From Flavobacterium sp. Root935 (GTDB lineage: Bacteria > Bacteroidota > Bacteroidia > Flavobacteriales > Flavobacteriaceae), in NCBI RefSeq assembly GCF_001429295.1, contig NZ_LMJL01000007.1, positions 542,335 to 606,334 on the forward strand: 64,000 nt of DNA. Direction: 5' to 3'. Of this stretch, positions 25,350 through 34,539 are shown in pieces; within the stretch, counting starts at the first letter, position 1; every line of letters begins with the position of its first letter. Under the pieces are notes generated by a model that made no database searches, had not been told where the DNA came from, and saw only the letters and a program-made list of their open reading frames with translations. The translations under genes were made by a program, and so were the position numbers.

Positions 25350-26624
25350 ATGACAATTTTAATATTGGGATCGGGCGGAAGGGAGCATGCATTTGCATGG
25401 AAAATGACTCAGAGTCCGCTTTGCGAAAAACTTTTTGTAGTACCTGGAAATGCAGGAACTGCTGCCATTGCTGAAAATGTGGCAATATCTGCGACAGATT
25501 TTGAAGCTGTAAAAGCTTTAGTACTTAAAGAAAATATAAGTTTAGTAGTCGTAGGACCTGAAGATCCATTGGTAAAAGGTATTTACGATTTTTTCAAAAA
25601 CGACGAAAGTTTAAAACATATTCCGGTTATTGGGCCATCTAAATTAGGGGCACAATTAGAAGGAAGTAAAGAATTTGCAAAAGAATTCTTGATGAAACAT
25701 AATATTCCAACTGCAGCTTATGATAGTTTTACTGCCGAAACAGTTGAAAAAGGATGTGAATTTTTAGAAACTTTACAACCTCCATACGTTTTAAAAGCAG
25801 ACGGATTAGCAGCAGGAAAAGGAGTTTTGATTATTCAAGATCTTGAAGAAGCAAAAACAGAATTACGCAACATGCTTGTTCATGCAAAATTTGGTACTGC
25901 AAGTTCTAAAGTTGTAATCGAAGAATTTTTGGACGGAATCGAATTAAGCTGTTTTGTTTTGACTGACGGAAAAAATTACAAAATTCTTCCAACGGCAAAA
26001 GATTACAAACGAATTGGAGAAGGAGATACAGGTTTAAACACAGGTGGAATGGGAGCGGTTTCTCCAGTTCCTTATGTAGATGCTGTTTTGATGGAAAAAA
26101 TCGAAACTCGCATTGTAAAACCAACAATAGAAGGTTTCCAAAAAGACGGAATCGAATACAAAGGTTTTGTGTTTATTGGTTTAATCAATGTAAAAAACGA
26201 ACCAATTGTTATTGAGTACAATGTGAGAATGGGAGATCCAGAAACAGAAGTTGTGGTTCCAAGATTAAAATCAGATTTAGTAGAATTGTTCTTGTCTGTT
26301 GCAGATCAGAAATTGGGTGATTTTAATTTAGAAATTGATCCAAGAAGCGCGACAACAGTTATGGTAGTTTCTGGCGGATATCCGGAAGATTTTGAAAAAG
26401 GAAAAGTAATTTCTGGATTAGAAAATGTAACAGATTCTATAGTTTTTCACGCGGGAACAAAATTAGATGGTGAAAATGTCGTTACTAATGGAGGACGTGT
26501 AATTGCTGTAACCTCTTACGGAGATAATTTCCAGGAGGCCATAAAAAAATCTTACCAAAACATAGATAAACTAAGCTTTGATAAGATGTATTTTAGAAAA
26601 GATATCGGTTTTGATTTAATCTAA
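25350..26624 (+). CDS. purD: Phosphoribosylamine--glycine ligase (GAR synthetase)
   Basis: A 424-residue ATP-grasp enzyme that joins phosphoribosylamine and glycine in purine synthesis. It has ILGSGGREHAFAWKM at the N-terminus, VVGPEDPLVKGIYDFF, the ATP-grasp regions VLKADGLAAGKGVLI and FLDGIELSCFVLTDG. GDTGLNTGGMGAVSPVP and the metal-binding IEYNVRMGDPETEVV (around residues 289-303) are diagnostic for PurD. Length is standard for the family. It is monocistronic, with its own promoter and a terminator. Confidence 0.97.
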   Translation: MTILILGSGGREHAFAWKMTQSPLCEKLFVVPGNAGTAAIAENVAISATDFEAVKALVLKENISLVVVGPEDPLVKGIYDFFKNDESLKHIPVIGPSKLGAQLEGSKEFAKEFLMKHNIPTAAYDSFTAETVEKGCEFLETLQPPYVLKADGLAAGKGVLIIQDLEEAKTELRNMLVHAKFGTASSKVVIEEFLDGIELSCFVLTDGKNYKILPTAKDYKRIGEGDTGLNTGGMGAVSPVPYVDAVLMEKIETRIVKPTIEGFQKDGIEYKGFVFIGLINVKNEPIVIEYNVRMGDPETEVVVPRLKSDLVELFLSVADQKLGDFNLEIDPRSATTVMVVSGGYPEDFEKGKVISGLENVTDSIVFHAGTKLDGENVVTNGGRVIAVTSYGDNFQEAIKKSYQNIDKLSFDKMYFRKDIGFDLI

Positions 26625-26637
26625 AAAATAAATTCAC

Positions 26638-26670
26638 AAGCCCTTTTTAATTAAAGGGTTTGGTTTTTTT
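26638..26670 (+). terminator. Terminator of purD
   Basis: AAGCCCTTT pairs with AAAGGGTTT (one G-U pair) and the hairpin is followed by GGTTTTTTT. The T run ends at the stop codon region of the convergent DUF6341 gene. Confidence 0.85.
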
Positions 26671-26899
26671 ATTTTAAAAATGAATGAGCCGTTGTATCTT
26701 GGTTTTCTGTTCCAGCGTCATCAAAAATACGTAATTGTTTAATCCAATAAACGATTGCGCATGAACAGATGATCATGAAAATCCAGTTAATTGTGTTTGC
26801 ACCAAACCATGTAATTAATTCCAAACGACGTAAAAAGTCAAGAGGAGCAAACAAAATGTTAACGAATAAGTATTGTATTCCTTCAAAAAAAGCTGTCAT
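26669..26899 (-). CDS. DUF6341 family small membrane protein
   Basis: A 76-residue protein with start MTAFFEGIQYLFVNILFAPL, an amphipathic N-terminal helix. One strong membrane helix (TINWIFMIICSCAIVYWI, around residues 36-53) and a polar tail ending TTAHSFLK follow. It is a conserved Flavobacteriia family of unknown role; the assignment is from memory. It is divergent to the DUF6427 gene and convergent with purD. Confidence 0.82.
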   Translation of the reverse strand: MTAFFEGIQYLFVNILFAPLDFLRRLELITWFGANTINWIFMIICSCAIVYWIKQLRIFDDAGTENQDTTAHSFLK

Positions 26900-27041
26900 A
26901 ATTTTTTAAAATTATATGTTATTTATTGTTGTGTAATGCTTTGAAGATAAAATTCAGTTATTAGAATCTTTATTTCAACTTGTTCGGTTTTCATTTTAAA
27001 CAAGTATTATCTTTACAATCACAAAAGTATAAAATATCCTT

Positions 27042-27971
27042 ATGATAACAAGTGTTTTTAAAAAATCTACGCCATTAAATTATTCATTGGTCGTAATTTT
27101 AATACTGGTTTTCTTTTTTATGTTCCAAATTAAAGACCCATCTTGGGTTACTTCTTATTTTTTGGCTTTCCAAAAAGTGAGTTTGTTGTGCTTTATTTTG
27201 GCTTCTTTTTTTATGATAAATTTTATTGTAAAAAAGAACGGACTCAGTAAAGACAATGGTTACGCGATACTTTTCTATTTATTATTTCTTTTGTTTTTTC
27301 CAACCATATTTAACAATCCAAATGTTATTTATGCGAACTTTTTTATTTTATTGGCACTTCGAAGGCTGATTTCACTTCAATCTCTCAAAGCATCAAAAGA
27401 AAAAATATTTGATGCATCATTTTGGATTTTTGTAGCTTCTTTATTTCAATTTTGGAGCGTACTTTTTTTAATATTGGTTTTTATATCAATTGTTTTTCAC
27501 GTTTCGAGAGATTATAGAAACTGGGTTTTGCCTTTTATTGCATTTTTAGCAGTAGCAGTATTGTTTTATATGACATCTTTAATTTTCCATATCGATGCCA
27601 TCTCATTTTTCCAAGAAAGAGCTGTAATTGATTTTAGAATCGATTATTTTAAAAATAATTACGAAAACGGGGCACTTTCAATATATACCGCAGTTGCCTT
27701 ATTTTTTGTTACTTCGATGTTAATGACATTATCAAACAGACCGCAGATTGTGCATTCTTCATATAAGAAAATTGTAGCCTGCTTTTTTATTGCGGCTTTT
27801 GTGTATATCATTTCACCAAACAAGAGCAATGATTTATTATTGTTCAGTATCGCACCATTAGCAATTATGGCGACAAGTCATGTTGAATATATGCAGCAAA
27901 AATTGAACAACGAAATTGTATATTATGTGTTGATTGTCTGCAGTTTATTTACATTCTTTTCACAATTATAA
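27042..27971 (+). CDS. DUF6427 family polytopic membrane protein
   Basis: A 309-residue protein with about nine to ten membrane helices (for example VVILILVFFFMF, VSLLCFILASFFMINFIV, WVLPFIAFLAVAVLFYM). Its start MITSVFKKSTPLNY is the conserved start of DUF6427 in Flavobacteriia. Function unknown. It overlaps the end of the convergent upp gene by 6 bp. The neighbourhood purD, DUF6341, DUF6427, upp, DUF4254 is one I remember as conserved in Flavobacterium. Confidence 0.85.
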   Translation: MITSVFKKSTPLNYSLVVILILVFFFMFQIKDPSWVTSYFLAFQKVSLLCFILASFFMINFIVKKNGLSKDNGYAILFYLLFLLFFPTIFNNPNVIYANFFILLALRRLISLQSLKASKEKIFDASFWIFVASLFQFWSVLFLILVFISIVFHVSRDYRNWVLPFIAFLAVAVLFYMTSLIFHIDAISFFQERAVIDFRIDYFKNNYENGALSIYTAVALFFVTSMLMTLSNRPQIVHSSYKKIVACFFIAAFVYIISPNKSNDLLLFSIAPLAIMATSHVEYMQQKLNNEIVYYVLIVCSLFTFFSQL

Positions 27972-28619
27972 TTTACTTCCGTAAGCAAGATCTCCCGCAT
28001 CGCCAAGACCAGGAACAATGTAGTTTTTCTCATTTAGTTTTTCGTCTAAAGAAGCGACCCATAAGTGACAATTATCCGGAAGATTTTTTTCTAGATATGC
28101 GACACCTTCTGGTGCGGCAATAACCACTACAATATGAATTTCTGTTGGAGCGGCATTTTCGACTAATTTTTTGTGAACTGCTACAATAGACTGACCCGTT
28201 GCAAGCATTGGATCAAGAAGTAAAACCGTTTTATTGTTTAAGTTTGAAATAGCCTGATATTCAACCAAAATTTCGAACTTATCATCATTATTTGGGTGAT
28301 ATCTGCAAGCCGAAACAAAGCTGTTTTCTGCGTGGTCAAAATAATTTAGAAAACCGTTATGAAGCGGTAATCCAGCTCTTAGAATTGGACATAAAACTAA
28401 ATCTGTTTCAATTTCTGTTGTTTTTTTAATTCCGAGAGGCGTTTGAATATCAACATTTTTGTATGGCAAAATTTTACTCAATTCATAGGCCATGATTTCT
28501 CCAATGCGTTCAATATTTCTACGAAAACGCATACTGTCGTTCTGCACATTTACATTTCTAATTTGTCCTAGAAAATGATTTAATACACTGTTATTCTCAG
28601 AGATATAATGAATTTTCAT
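27966..28619 (-). CDS. upp: Uracil phosphoribosyltransferase
   Basis: A 217-residue salvage enzyme converting uracil and PRPP to UMP. The PRPP loop VLLLDPMLATGQSIVAVH (around residues 131-148) matches the type I phosphoribosyltransferase signature D-P-M-x-A-T-G. The uracil-binding C-terminus contains YIVPGLGDAGDLAYG, which is diagnostic for UPRT. Early motifs such as ILRAGLPLHNGFL fit too. ATG start; length is typical. It ends 6 bp inside the convergent membrane protein gene. Confidence 0.96.
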   Translation of the reverse strand: MKIHYISENNSVLNHFLGQIRNVNVQNDSMRFRRNIERIGEIMAYELSKILPYKNVDIQTPLGIKKTTEIETDLVLCPILRAGLPLHNGFLNYFDHAENSFVSACRYHPNNDDKFEILVEYQAISNLNNKTVLLLDPMLATGQSIVAVHKKLVENAAPTEIHIVVVIAAPEGVAYLEKNLPDNCHLWVASLDEKLNEKNYIVPGLGDAGDLAYGSKL

Positions 28620-28701
28620 AATATTTTTTTAGTAGATCAATAGATTTTTAAGAAGAATTGAAAAATTAGTAGTTTTTTTCAAACTATAAAAGTATAAAAA
28701 G

Positions 28702-28709
28702 TATCTTTG
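28702..28709 (+). promoter_or_regulatory. -7 box for the DUF4254 gene
   Basis: TATCTTTG matches TAnnTTTG exactly, 20 bp before ATG 28730. The -33 element is unclear. Confidence 0.5.
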
Positions 28710-28729
28710 TTTTATAAAAAAATAAAAAC

Positions 28730-29335
28730 ATGTTTTCAAAATTAGCATATTCTGTTTTCGAGCAAAGTATCAAAGATTATCATCAATTTGATAATGTCGA
28801 TCAGCCGATTAATAATCCTTATCCAAAAGATAAGTTTGAACATTTATTATATTTGAAAAATTGGATTGATACTGTTCAATGGCATTTTGAAGATATTATT
28901 CGTGATCCGCAAATTGATCCTGTTGCAGCCTTGACTTTAAAAAGAAGAATTGATGCATCAAATCAGGAACGTACTGATATGGTGGAATATATCGACAGCT
29001 ATTTTTTACAAAAATACAGTGATGTAAAAGTAAAAGACGGAGCAAAAATCAACTCTGAAAGTCCTGCTTGGGCATTTGATAGATTGTCTATTTTAGCTTT
29101 AAAAATTTATCACATGAATGAAGAAGCAACTCGTGCAGAAGCTTCACAAGAACATAGAGATAAATGCCAGGAAAAATTAAATATTCTTTTAGAACAAAGA
29201 ACAGATTTATCTACAGCAATTGAAGAATTATTGACAGATATTGAAAATGGTGATAAATTCATGAAAGTGTACAAACAAATGAAAATGTACAATGATGATG
29301 AATTGAATCCAGTTTTATATCAAAATAAAAAATAA
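28730..29335 (+). CDS. DUF4254 domain protein
   Basis: A 201-residue all-helical soluble protein. LKNWIDTVQWHFEDIIRDP (around residues 43-61), LKRRIDASNQERTDMVEYID and the late IEELLTDIENGDKFMKVYKQ are typical of DUF4254. The family is commonly found beside glycosyltransferases and LPS genes in Bacteroidota, but its role is not known to me. It is 1 bp from the GT9 gene and probably translated with it. Confidence 0.88.
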   Translation: MFSKLAYSVFEQSIKDYHQFDNVDQPINNPYPKDKFEHLLYLKNWIDTVQWHFEDIIRDPQIDPVAALTLKRRIDASNQERTDMVEYIDSYFLQKYSDVKVKDGAKINSESPAWAFDRLSILALKIYHMNEEATRAEASQEHRDKCQEKLNILLEQRTDLSTAIEELLTDIENGDKFMKVYKQMKMYNDDELNPVLYQNKK

Positions 29336-29336
29336 T

Positions 29337-30383
29337 TTGGCAGACTTGTCTAGCAAAATTAAGCATATAGCCGTCATGAGACTATCCGCAATGGGAGATG
29401 TCGCCATGACGGTTCCTGTTTTACGCGCTTTCGTAAAACAATATCCAACGGTGAAATTGACCGTTATTTCCCGTCCTTTTTTTAAACCTTTTTTTGACGG
29501 AATCCCGAATTTAGAATTTTTTGCTTTTGATGAAAAAGAAAGACACAAAGGATTTCTTGGACTTGTACGTTTATATAACGACGTAAAAAAACTAAAAATT
29601 GATGCTTTTGCAGATCTTCATAATGTATTGAGATCTAAAGTTGTGAGCTTACTTTTCGCTTTAAGCGGAAAAAAAAGAGCAACTGTAGATAAAGGCCGAG
29701 AAGGGAAAAAAGAATTAACAAGAGCCGAGAATAAGATTTTTAAACAATTGCCAACGATGTTCCAAAGACATGCAAAAGTGTTTGAAGAACTTGGTTTTCC
29801 GTTAGATTTATCCAATCCGAGTTTTTCTGAAAAAGCAGTTTTAAGTGCCGAAATTTTAGAAATCATCGGCGGAAAAAATCAAAAATTAATCGGAATTGCA
29901 CCTTTTGCACAATATGATTCTAAGGTTTATCCAGTAGATTTAATGAAAGAAGTTGTAGCAAAATTGGCTGAAAATTCAGCTTATAAAATTTTGCTTTTTG
30001 GCGGCGGAAAAAAAGAAATCGAGATTTTAGATTCACTTTCGCGGCCGTATGAAAATGTAATTAATATGGCTGGAAAAATTAAATTTCAGCAGGAATTACA
30101 ATTGATAAGCAATCTTGATGTTATGCTTTCTATGGATTCTGGAAATGCTCATATTGCGGCAATGCTCGGCGTTAAAGTTATTACACTCTGGGGAGCTACG
30201 CATCCGTATGCAGGATTTTTACCCTTCAATCAAAGTTTAGAAAATGCGTTAACTTCAGACAGAAATAAATATCCTCAACTGCCAACTTCTGTTTACGGAA
30301 ATAAAGTTGTTGATGGTTACGAAGATGCAATGAGAAGTATTTCTCCAAAAGATATAATAGAGAAAATTCAGTTAAGCATATAA
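29337..30383 (+). CDS. Family 9 glycosyltransferase (heptosyltransferase-like)
   Basis: A 348-residue GT-B enzyme with IAVMRLSAMGDVAMTVPVLR near the N-terminus and the C-terminal signature SMDSGNAHIAAMLGVKVITL followed by WGATHPYAGF. Heptosyltransferases of GT9 add sugars to the lipid A core; the actual sugar here is unknown. The start is a TTG one base after the DUF4254 stop; the next in-frame ATG (29376) would cut into the conserved first strand. It overlaps the convergent gene at 30372 by 12 bp. Confidence 0.9.
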   Translation: MADLSSKIKHIAVMRLSAMGDVAMTVPVLRAFVKQYPTVKLTVISRPFFKPFFDGIPNLEFFAFDEKERHKGFLGLVRLYNDVKKLKIDAFADLHNVLRSKVVSLLFALSGKKRATVDKGREGKKELTRAENKIFKQLPTMFQRHAKVFEELGFPLDLSNPSFSEKAVLSAEILEIIGGKNQKLIGIAPFAQYDSKVYPVDLMKEVVAKLAENSAYKILLFGGGKKEIEILDSLSRPYENVINMAGKIKFQQELQLISNLDVMLSMDSGNAHIAAMLGVKVITLWGATHPYAGFLPFNQSLENALTSDRNKYPQLPTSVYGNKVVDGYEDAMRSISPKDIIEKIQLSI

Positions 30384-30785
30384 TCCATTAAAATCATAGA
30401 GAAAATATCCAATTGTTTTCTTTTTGTTTCTATTAGCAACAATTACAACAAAATGATTTTCTTTTTCTGTAGATAGCAAAATATGTTCAAAATCTTCTGT
30501 TGAATTTCTATAGACTTTATGTACCAATTGAGATTCTTTAATTTTTCGGGATAGTATGTTAGCGGCTTTTAGCTTACTTACATAAGGCCAGATATTAAAA
30601 AAATTATGATCAGAAACTTTTACTTCTGTCATTTTTCCACTCATTGTTGAGTCATATTTCTCTTTAGACAGTAATTTGGGTCCTTTTTTATTTCGTTGTT
30701 TTTTAATTATGAAGTAAACGCAAATAAGAGATGTAATTACAAAAAGCGCGATAAAAGATAAACGAAGGTAGTGATGCGTTGCCAT
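30372..30785 (-). CDS. Hypothetical membrane-anchored protein
   Basis: A 137-residue protein with one N-terminal membrane helix (LSFIALFVITSLICVYFII, residues 9-27), followed by a basic linker KKQRNKKGPK and a soluble alpha/beta-looking domain. I recognise no family. The C-terminal half (HILLSTEKENHFVVIVANRNKK) could be a small sensor fold, but this is speculation. It stands alone on the minus strand and overlaps the convergent GT9 gene by 12 bp. Confidence 0.6.
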   Translation of the reverse strand: MATHHYLRLSFIALFVITSLICVYFIIKKQRNKKGPKLLSKEKYDSTMSGKMTEVKVSDHNFFNIWPYVSKLKAANILSRKIKESQLVHKVYRNSTEDFEHILLSTEKENHFVVIVANRNKKKTIGYFLYDFNGLYA

Positions 30786-31049
30786 AATATTTAATATTTA
30801 AATGTGTTGACAAATTTTATTTAGTAATACAGCAATATACTCTGATTGCGATTACCATAATTTCACCCCTAATATAATAAAAATTCAGCAATATTTCAAT
30901 TAAAAATTGGTTTTATAATAAATTGATATTACTACCCCAATCTTTCATTCTCATTTTGTAAAAATTATAATAATTATAATAAGTCAAAAAAAAATCCAAA
31001 TTCCAGTTTTATTTGGAATTTGGATTTTTAATATTGAAATTTCTAAATA
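30786..31049. other. AT-rich intergenic region, 264 bp
   Basis: No open reading frame worth reporting lies here. The right part holds the terminator of the reductase gene (30990-31029). The left part may contain the promoter of the minus-strand hypothetical gene, but no consensus box stood out. Confidence 0.5.
30990..31029 (-). terminator. Terminator of the ferredoxin reductase gene
   Basis: AAAAATCCAAATTCC (30990-31004) pairs perfectly with GGAATTTGGATTTTT (31015-31029). On the minus strand the stem runs straight into a run of T. Confidence 0.9.
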
Positions 31050-32102
31050 CTAAACATCGTCGTAATCAACATAAATAGTTTCAGAAGTTGGATGCGCTTG
31101 ACAAGTTAAAATTAATCCTTCGGCAATTTCGCTGTCTGTTAAAATAGAGTTTTTAGTCATTTCTGCAGATCCTGCTGTAACACGTCCTAAGCAGCTGCTG
31201 CAAATTCCGCCTTGGCAAGAATACGGAGCATCAACTCCTTGTTTTAGAGCAGCATCTAGAATAGTCTGTTTTTTAGACATCTCAAAAGTAGTTTCCTCAT
31301 CGTCTACCAAAACCGTAATTTTTGTATGCCCTTCTTGAGAACCTTGAATTATGTGTTCTTCAGAAGAAGAAGTAAAAAGCTCAAATTTAATAGCAGATTC
31401 TTTTACGTTTTTCTCTTTCAAAACATTAGAAACAGTATTGATCATTTCTTCTGGTCCGCACAAGAAGAATTTATCAAACTCAAGTTCTTTATGTTTGTTA
31501 TTTAAAACAAAATTCACAGCAGATTTTTCAATTCTTCCAAACAAAGCATTTTCAGCTTTTGCCTGACTAAATACATAATGCACAAAAAATCTGCCTACAT
31601 ATTGTAATTGTAAATCATGAAGTTCCTGATGAAACATAGTGTTTTCTGGAGTTCTATTTCCATAAACCAATACAAACGAACTTTTTGGCTCATTTTTTAA
31701 AACCGTTTTTATGATAGAAAGAACTGGAGTGATACCACTTCCTGCAACAAATGCGGCGTAATTTTTTTGTCTTTCAGCATCAGGCTCAAAAGTAAATTTT
31801 CCTTCTGGCTGACCCACTTCAAGAACATCTCCTGATTTTAATTTTGTATTGGCAAACTGAGAAAAAAGACCATTTTTTACAGCTTTGACAGCAATTCTTA
31901 ATTCGCCGCTGTCTGGTGCAGAACAAATGGAATAAGCACGTCTAATTTCTTGGTTATCAAGAGTTAATTTTAAGTTTATATATTGACCAGCTATAAATTT
32001 ATAATCTGGTTTTAGTTCTTCGGGAACATTAAAAAGTATAGAAACAGCATCTGCAGTTTCGCGTTTTACCTCTTTAATTATAAGTTTTAAGAATGAAGGC
32101 AT
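31050..32102 (-). CDS. PaaE-like flavin/2Fe-2S oxidoreductase
   Basis: A 350-residue three-domain electron-transfer protein. The FAD domain has RRAYSICSAP (around residues 52-61). The NAD(P) domain has FVAGSGITPVLSIIK and later FFLCGPEEMI. A C-terminal plant-type 2Fe-2S ferredoxin domain has the cysteine pattern SCQGGICSSCLGRV and LTCQAHP. The arrangement FNR-then-ferredoxin is that of PaaE, the reductase of phenylacetyl-CoA epoxidase, but no paaABCD genes are near. A general ferredoxin-NADP reductase role is more likely. ATG 32102 is preferred: the longer TTG start at 32129 lies upstream of the -7 box at 32118-32125. Confidence 0.9.
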   Translation of the reverse strand: MPSFLKLIIKEVKRETADAVSILFNVPEELKPDYKFIAGQYINLKLTLDNQEIRRAYSICSAPDSGELRIAVKAVKNGLFSQFANTKLKSGDVLEVGQPEGKFTFEPDAERQKNYAAFVAGSGITPVLSIIKTVLKNEPKSSFVLVYGNRTPENTMFHQELHDLQLQYVGRFFVHYVFSQAKAENALFGRIEKSAVNFVLNNKHKELEFDKFFLCGPEEMINTVSNVLKEKNVKESAIKFELFTSSSEEHIIQGSQEGHTKITVLVDDEETTFEMSKKQTILDAALKQGVDAPYSCQGGICSSCLGRVTAGSAEMTKNSILTDSEIAEGLILTCQAHPTSETIYVDYDDV

Positions 32103-32117
32103 GTTAGAATTTTTCTG

Positions 32118-32125
32118 CAAAAGTA
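32118..32125 (-). promoter_or_regulatory. -7 box for the ferredoxin reductase gene
   Basis: TACTTTTG on the minus strand matches TAnnTTTG and lies 15 bp upstream of ATG 32102. Its position rules out the longer TTG start. Confidence 0.55.
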
Positions 32126-32188
32126 GCAAACCAGTGTTAAATGATTGGCACGAAATTATTTTTTTTAACTTTTTTTGTAACGTTTTCC

Positions 32189-32196
32189 TACATTTG
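32189..32196 (+). promoter_or_regulatory. -7 box for the DUF5687 ABC exporter operon
   Basis: TACATTTG matches TAnnTTTG, giving a leader of about 31 nt to ATG 32231. A TTG at 32175-32177 is closer than usual. Confidence 0.5.
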
Positions 32197-32230
32197 ATCT
32201 CTTACTACACAGAAACTAAAACTATAAACC

Positions 32231-33691
32231 ATGATTAAGAAGTTTATTTACCTAGAATGGAAGGCCTTTATTAGATCGGCATCTTTTGGTAAAAACCTGA
32301 CAATGAAAATTATAATTGGATTTTTAATGATCTATTTTTCCTTAATTTTTATCGGAATGGGAGTTGGAGCATTTTATGTTTTAAAGGACATGAAATTAGA
32401 ACCATTAGTAACCATTAACAAATTTCTGATTTATTATTTTCTATTCGATTTGATAATTAGGTTGTTACTGCAGTCAATCCCAGTTTTAAATATCAAACCA
32501 TTATTGGTTTTACCCTTTAAAAAACCAACGATTGTGCATTTTTCTTTAGGCAAAACAGTTTTGTCTTTTTTTAATTGGGTACATGCCTTATTTTTTATTC
32601 CGTTTTCGGTTGTATTAATTTTGAACAGATATGATGTTGTTGGAATTGTTTTCTGGCATTTGGGAATTATGGCCATAATTTACATTAATAACTTTTTGAA
32701 TATTATATTAAGTAATATCGATAAATTATTCGTTGTTTTTGTCGTGATAATTCTGGCATTAGCAGGAGCACAATATTATAAATTATTTGATATTACGACT
32801 TTTACAACTCCGTTTTTTCAAAATTTTTACGATATAGAAGGAGTGTTTTTAATTCCGATTTTAGTATTAATAGTGCTGCATGCTTTTACTTTTAAATACT
32901 TCAAGAAAAATTTATATCTAGATGCTGGATTATCTGTAAAACAAGACATTGCTTCGACAGAAAATCTTACTTGGCTGAATCAATTTGGAACCTTGGGGAC
33001 ATTTCTTAAAAATGATATTAAACTCATCAAAAGAAATAAGAGATCGAAAACAACTATTTTTATGAGTTTTCTCTTTTTATTTTATGGACTAATATTTTTT
33101 GCAAACTCGCATCAGCCGGCAGTAATGCACATTTTTGCAGGCATATTTGTTTCAGGCGGATTCTTGTTTGTATTTGGTCAGTTTGTGCCAAGCTGGGATA
33201 GTTCTTATTATCAATTATTGATGACACAAAATGTTCCGTATCGTGGTTACATTACCTCTAAGTGGTGGCTGATTGTTATTGCAACTTTCATTTCTACAAT
33301 TCTGGCTTCGTTTTATCTTTTTTACGGCTGGGAGGTATATTTAACTATTGTCGTTGGAGCAATTTATAATATAGGAGTCAATTCGCATTTAGTTCTTTTA
33401 GGCGGTGCATTTACCAAAACGCCAATCGATTTAAGCAACGCCGGCGGAGCCTTTGGAGATAAAAAAGCGTTCAATGTTAATGCTATGCTTCTTTCGCTGC
33501 CAAAAATTTTACTGCCTTTAGCGCTTTACTCAATCGGACTTTATCTAAACAACAAAAATCTTGGATTAGGATTAGTGGCTGGTGCAGGTGTTTTAGGATT
33601 TATTTTTAGAGATAAGGTTTTTTCTTTAATCGAAAAAAGATACAAAATCGAAAAGTACAGTACAATAAATGCTTATAAACAAAAAAGTTAA
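32231..33691 (+). CDS. DUF5687 family ABC-type membrane protein
   Basis: A 486-residue polytopic protein with about twelve membrane helices and start MIKKFIYLEWKAFIRSASFG, the conserved DUF5687 N-terminus. The family is restricted to Bacteroidota and regularly pairs with an ABC ATPase, as here (65 bp downstream), so it is most likely the permease of an exporter. The substrate is unknown. A soluble loop around residues 235-275 (LNQFGTLGTFLKNDIKLI) resembles the coupling region of ABC-2 exporters. Confidence 0.88.
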   Translation: MIKKFIYLEWKAFIRSASFGKNLTMKIIIGFLMIYFSLIFIGMGVGAFYVLKDMKLEPLVTINKFLIYYFLFDLIIRLLLQSIPVLNIKPLLVLPFKKPTIVHFSLGKTVLSFFNWVHALFFIPFSVVLILNRYDVVGIVFWHLGIMAIIYINNFLNIILSNIDKLFVVFVVIILALAGAQYYKLFDITTFTTPFFQNFYDIEGVFLIPILVLIVLHAFTFKYFKKNLYLDAGLSVKQDIASTENLTWLNQFGTLGTFLKNDIKLIKRNKRSKTTIFMSFLFLFYGLIFFANSHQPAVMHIFAGIFVSGGFLFVFGQFVPSWDSSYYQLLMTQNVPYRGYITSKWWLIVIATFISTILASFYLFYGWEVYLTIVVGAIYNIGVNSHLVLLGGAFTKTPIDLSNAGGAFGDKKAFNVNAMLLSLPKILLPLALYSIGLYLNNKNLGLGLVAGAGVLGFIFRDKVFSLIEKRYKIEKYSTINAYKQKS

Positions 33692-33755
33692 ATGTGCCAA
33701 TTTGATAATCATCAATTAGAAATCTAAAATCAACAATCTAAAATCTAAAATTAAA

Positions 33756-34451
33756 ATGATACAAGTAAATCAACTTATAAAAAATTATAACGGAACAACA
33801 GTTTTAAACATAGAAAATCTTGAAATCCCAAAAGGACAAAGTTTCGGATTAGTAGGAAACAACGGCGCAGGAAAAACAACATTTTTTAGTCTTCTTTTAG
33901 ATTTAATTCAACCCTCAAAAGGAAGTATTCATAACAATAATATTCAGGTAAATACAAGCGAAAACTGGAAATCTTTTACCGGCTCATTTCTTGACGAAAG
34001 TTTCTTAATTGGCTATTTAACACCAGAAGAATATTTCTATTTTATTGGAGATCTTCGCAATCAAAATAAGGCTGATGTTGATGCTTTATTGGCTCAGCAT
34101 GAAGAATTTTTTAATGGAGAAATTTTAAAAAATAAAAAGTATCTAAGAGACTTGTCTAAAGGAAATCAGAAAAAAGTAGGTATAATTGCTACACTTATAG
34201 GTAATCCAGAAGTTATTATTTTAGATGAGCCTTTTGCCAATTTAGATCCAACAACTGTCAGCAGGTTAAAAAAAATCATCAAAGATCTGGCAGATAATCC
34301 AAATGTTACGGTTTTAGTTTCAAGCCACGATTTGCAGCACACAGTAGAGGTTTGCGACCGAATTGTTGCACTTAATAAAGGAGAAATTGTAAAGGATATC
34401 AAAACTTCAAAAGAGACCTTGCAGGAACTAGAATCGTTTTTTGCGGTATAA
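33756..34451 (+). CDS. ABC transporter ATP-binding protein (partner of DUF5687)
   Basis: A 231-residue nucleotide-binding subunit. Walker A is VGNNGAGKTTFF (residues 33-44). The signature region RDLSKGNQKKVGI replaces the canonical LSGGQ with LSKGN. Walker B is VIILDEPFANLDP and the switch His lies in VSSHDL. It follows the DUF5687 gene on the same strand. The pair probably forms a half-transporter exporter. Confidence 0.93.
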   Translation: MIQVNQLIKNYNGTTVLNIENLEIPKGQSFGLVGNNGAGKTTFFSLLLDLIQPSKGSIHNNNIQVNTSENWKSFTGSFLDESFLIGYLTPEEYFYFIGDLRNQNKADVDALLAQHEEFFNGEILKNKKYLRDLSKGNQKKVGIIATLIGNPEVIILDEPFANLDPTTVSRLKKIIKDLADNPNVTVLVSSHDLQHTVEVCDRIVALNKGEIVKDIKTSKETLQELESFFAV

Positions 34452-34539
34452 GTTTTTAGATTACAAAAAGAAGCGTATTTTTACAAGTCTATATACTAAA
34501 ATCGATTTTTAGTAGTTATCTGTTTTAAACTCTTTTCTA

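Noticed and set aside
31050..32102. Phenylacetate degradation operon
   Set aside because: The PaaE-like reductase stands alone; none of paaABCD is next to it.
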